A stretch of 64,000 nt of DNA. It comes from Akkermansia muciniphila. Its GTDB lineage: Bacteria; Verrucomicrobiota; Verrucomicrobiia; Verrucomicrobiales; Akkermansiaceae. The stretch lies in assembly GCF_030848305.1 (NCBI RefSeq), contig NZ_CP114598.1:1798001-1862000 (forward strand), in the 5' to 3' direction. Below the pieces are notes generated by a model. It was not told where the DNA came from, ran no database searches, and saw only the letters and a list, made by a program, of their open reading frames with translations. Position numbers and translations under genes: made by a program. Below are positions 61,859 to 64,000 of this stretch, piece after piece (position 1 is the stretch's first letter; the number at the start of each line of letters is the position of its first letter).

Positions 61859-62670
61859 GATGGTTCGTTCATGCTCCCTCTGGAATATCCTTCCAGATCC
61901 AGGGTGATGTGGCGGAAACCCAGTTCCCGCAGTCGGCGCGCCACGGTGGCGGCAAGTTTCCTGTTCCAGAACAGGTCGCCTTCCTTTTCCGGCAATTCAA
62001 TGCGGGCCAGGCTGTCTCCGTGGACACGGACGCGGCAGCCTTTCAGCCCCAGGGTCCTCAGGAAAGATTCCGCTGCGTCCACGCGTCTCAGCAGGGCTTC
62101 CGTTACGGGACGGTTGTGCTCCAGCCGGGTCAGCAGGCATGCGTAGGCCGGTTTGCCGCTGACTGATTCCGGAAGGCCCAGCCGGCAGGCCAGACGGCGG
62201 ATATCCGCCTTGTCCATGGCAGCTTCCAGAAAGGGACTCGGAATGCCGAGTTCCTGCAAAGCTCTGCGTCCGGGCCGGTAGTCGTCCAGGTCGTCAAGAT
62301 TGGAGCCGTCCGCCAGCAGGGGGAACCCCAGCTCCGCCGCTTTGTCTGCCAGGGAGGAAAACAGGGCGTGCTTGCACAGGTAGCAGCGCAGGGGCGGATT
62401 ATTCGCAAGGGCGGGCGGGATGGGAAACGCCAGTTTTTCCTGCCGGACACCCAGGCGGCGGCATAACGCCGTGCTGTCCCGCACTTCCTCCTCCATCACG
62501 TAGGGCGTTTGCGCGGTCAGGGCCAGGCAGTGATCCGCTCCCAGGATTTGGACGGCGGCGGCAAGCAGCACACTGCTGTCCAGCCCCCCGGACAAGGCGA
62601 CGGCAAGGCGCTCCCTGGGGAGAAGGACGGCGCGCAGCCGTTCAAACGGAGTCTGTGGCGTCGTCGTCAT
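61855..62670 (-). CDS. larE: ATP-dependent sacrificial sulfur transferase LarE
   Basis: It adds sulfur atoms to the pyridinium dicarboxylate mononucleotide. It has 271 residues. The PP-loop SGGLDSS is at 27-33, and Cys178 (PAYACLLTR) is the family's sacrificial sulfur donor. CYLCK (96-100) is a further cysteine pair that may be relevant to iron-sulfur type LarE enzymes. It overlaps larC and larB. Confidence 0.92.
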   Translation of the reverse strand: MTTTPQTPFERLRAVLLPRERLAVALSGGLDSSVLLAAAVQILGADHCLALTAQTPYVMEEEVRDSTALCRRLGVRQEKLAFPIPPALANNPPLRCYLCKHALFSSLADKAAELGFPLLADGSNLDDLDDYRPGRRALQELGIPSPFLEAAMDKADIRRLACRLGLPESVSGKPAYACLLTRLEHNRPVTEALLRRVDAAESFLRTLGLKGCRVRVHGDSLARIELPEKEGDLFWNRKLAATVARRLRELGFRHITLDLEGYSRGSMNEPS

Positions 62671-63862
62671 GGGAAGGTGTGGGAAAAAGCCCCATCAGCT
62701 GGCATTGCTCCAGAGGCAACACGGTCTTTTCCGCCAGGGTCCTGCAATCTTCAAATTCCGCTTTCCGGTGATGGGGTCGGCCGTGCATAAAAGAAGTTTT
62801 TACATGAACCGTTCCATGGGGCGTAGGGACAGGAGCGCTTTCCCGGCGCAAAAGATGGCGGAGCGTGCCATGCTGCCTGATGCCCGGCGTGCTGCTGTGC
62901 AGGAAGAAGGCTTCCCGCACGCGGTCCGTCTGTTCCGGTTGGCACAAGGCGCAAACCTTGACCGCCAGACGGCCTTTCTTCATGCAGACGGACTCCTGCC
63001 AGGTATCCAGAGCGCCTGCCTCCATCAGCTTTTCCGCCAGGTAGGCTGTTTGTTCCGGCGTCATATCGTCTATATTGGCGCACAGCTCCGTCAGCAGTTC
63101 CGGGGAAGTTTCCACTTCTTCCGTTTCTACCAGCATCACCCGGAGAATATTCGGTATGGACAGTCCCTGTCGGTGGCCTATCCCATAGCCGGTTGCGGTA
63201 ATCCGGCCTGCCAGCGGAGAGGGGACGGGCTGCGCCAGGGCGGCAATGTAGGCGGCTCCGGTGGGTGTAGTGGCCTCATGGGCGGTTCCATTCAGGGTGG
63301 CCCGGAAATGTTTCGCCAGCAAAGCCGTTGCCGGCGCAGGAACGGGCATTGTTCCGTGCTGGCAGGTTACGGTGCCGGACCCCAACTCCACCGGTCCGGT
63401 GAAAACGGCGTCCACCCGGAGCATTTCCAGGCAGATGGCAGCTCCCGTGATATCGATGATGGAATCCACTGCGCCCACCTCATGGAAATGTACTTCCTCA
63501 GGAGCCGTGCCGTGTACGCGGGCTTCCGCCTCCGCCAGCAGGGTGAAAATAGAAAGGGCCGTCCGCTTGACGGTGTTGGAAAGGGCGCTTGTCTCAATAA
63601 GTGTTCGTATATCAGCCATAGTCCGGTGGTGGTGCGCATGGCTGCAGCCGGAATGCCCTTCTTCCTCCGTCAGCACGTCAATCCGGGTTCCCTGGATGCC
63701 GTGTTGCTGCGCCCGGCGGCATTCCAGTTTCCACTCCCCGTGCACATGCAATTTGGACAGTTCCCGTTCCAGGTTTTCCCGGTCCGCTCCCAAATCAATC
63801 AGGGCGGCCAGATTCATATCTCCGCTGATGCCCGCGCTGCAATCATAGACCAAGGCTCTCAT
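62642..63862 (-). CDS. larC: Nickel insertion protein LarC
   Basis: It inserts nickel to finish the pincer cofactor, a CTP-dependent cyclometallase. It has 406 residues from the ATG at 63862 (MRALVYDCSAGISGDMNLAAL). The histidine-rich segment GHSGCSHAHHHRT and VHFHEVGAVDSIIDITG match the family. The gene starts the lar operon. No larA-type racemase is in the window, so the client enzyme is elsewhere. Confidence 0.9.
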   Translation of the reverse strand: MRALVYDCSAGISGDMNLAALIDLGADRENLERELSKLHVHGEWKLECRRAQQHGIQGTRIDVLTEEEGHSGCSHAHHHRTMADIRTLIETSALSNTVKRTALSIFTLLAEAEARVHGTAPEEVHFHEVGAVDSIIDITGAAICLEMLRVDAVFTGPVELGSGTVTCQHGTMPVPAPATALLAKHFRATLNGTAHEATTPTGAAYIAALAQPVPSPLAGRITATGYGIGHRQGLSIPNILRVMLVETEEVETSPELLTELCANIDDMTPEQTAYLAEKLMEAGALDTWQESVCMKKGRLAVKVCALCQPEQTDRVREAFFLHSSTPGIRQHGTLRHLLRRESAPVPTPHGTVHVKTSFMHGRPHHRKAEFEDCRTLAEKTVLPLEQCQLMGLFPTPSHDDDATDSV

Positions 63863-64000
63863 GATGGCCCAGTGTAGAAGGAAAATCTCCTGGCTCAAGG
63901 TCAAAATGAGCCTTATCCCGGGAGGGGGCCGGCGCCTGGCAAATCGGGTTTGGCGGATTGCCGTTCGGTTATGAAAAGATGTCCTGTGAAATACATTGCT
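63863..64000. other. Upstream region of the lar operon
   Basis: 138 bp with no supported gene before the window end. It should hold the lar promoter; no clear boxes or nickel-responsive operator are recognised. Confidence 0.4.

Overview
The window looks like the chromosome of a gut Verrucomicrobiota bacterium, most likely Akkermansia or a close relative. This rests on a PEP-CTERM protein, GC-rich genes mostly without strong Shine-Dalgarno sequences, an envelope-heavy gene set and a Clostridia-like restriction island. The species is inferred, not proven.

Layout. Positions 1-8486 hold the end of uvrB, a polytopic membrane protein, rpmI-rplT, rseP, a second polytopic membrane protein and a PEP-CTERM protein. 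Two of these genes (1920 and 7635) are each preceded by an inverted-repeat element of about 180 bp. In both, a TTGAC -35 box abuts a 19-bp palindromic arm, as expected for invertible phase-variation promoters. Positions 8638-14677 encode an AddAB-type helicase-nuclease pair.

Positions about 14941-26880 form an AT-richer island with strong Shine-Dalgarno sites, all on the minus strand. In transcription order it carries a degenerate methylase fused to a target-recognition domain, HsdR, an ADP-ribosylglycohydrolase-HsdM fusion, a second HsdM, a half-length HsdS, a full HsdS, a tyrosine recombinase and a silent exact copy of the second HsdS recognition domain. A 13-bp sequence recurs at each recognition-domain junction. 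Together this suggests a type I restriction-modification system whose specificity is changed by site-specific recombination. A 40-bp palindrome sits upstream of the first gene.

Positions 27092-44961 are chromosomal housekeeping and envelope genes: alpha-2-macroglobulin, iron alcohol dehydrogenase, tRNA-Arg(CCT), ogt, a lipoprotein, an HEXXH membrane protein, tsaB, citrate synthase, trmL, a DEDD exonuclease, smpB, rpoZ, a RluE-like pseudouridine synthase, a secreted protein and ndk. Positions 45108-52374 carry two GT2 glycosyltransferases and a pseudopilus/type II secretion operon with two tandem GspE/PilB ATPases, GspF and GspG. Positions 52586-64000 carry dus, a YlbF-like protein with a Cys/His tail, an aminotransferase, murJ with an upstream nucleotidyltransferase-GHMP kinase fusion, an exported superoxide dismutase, a GHL10-type glycosidase and the nickel-pincer cofactor genes larC-larE-larB.
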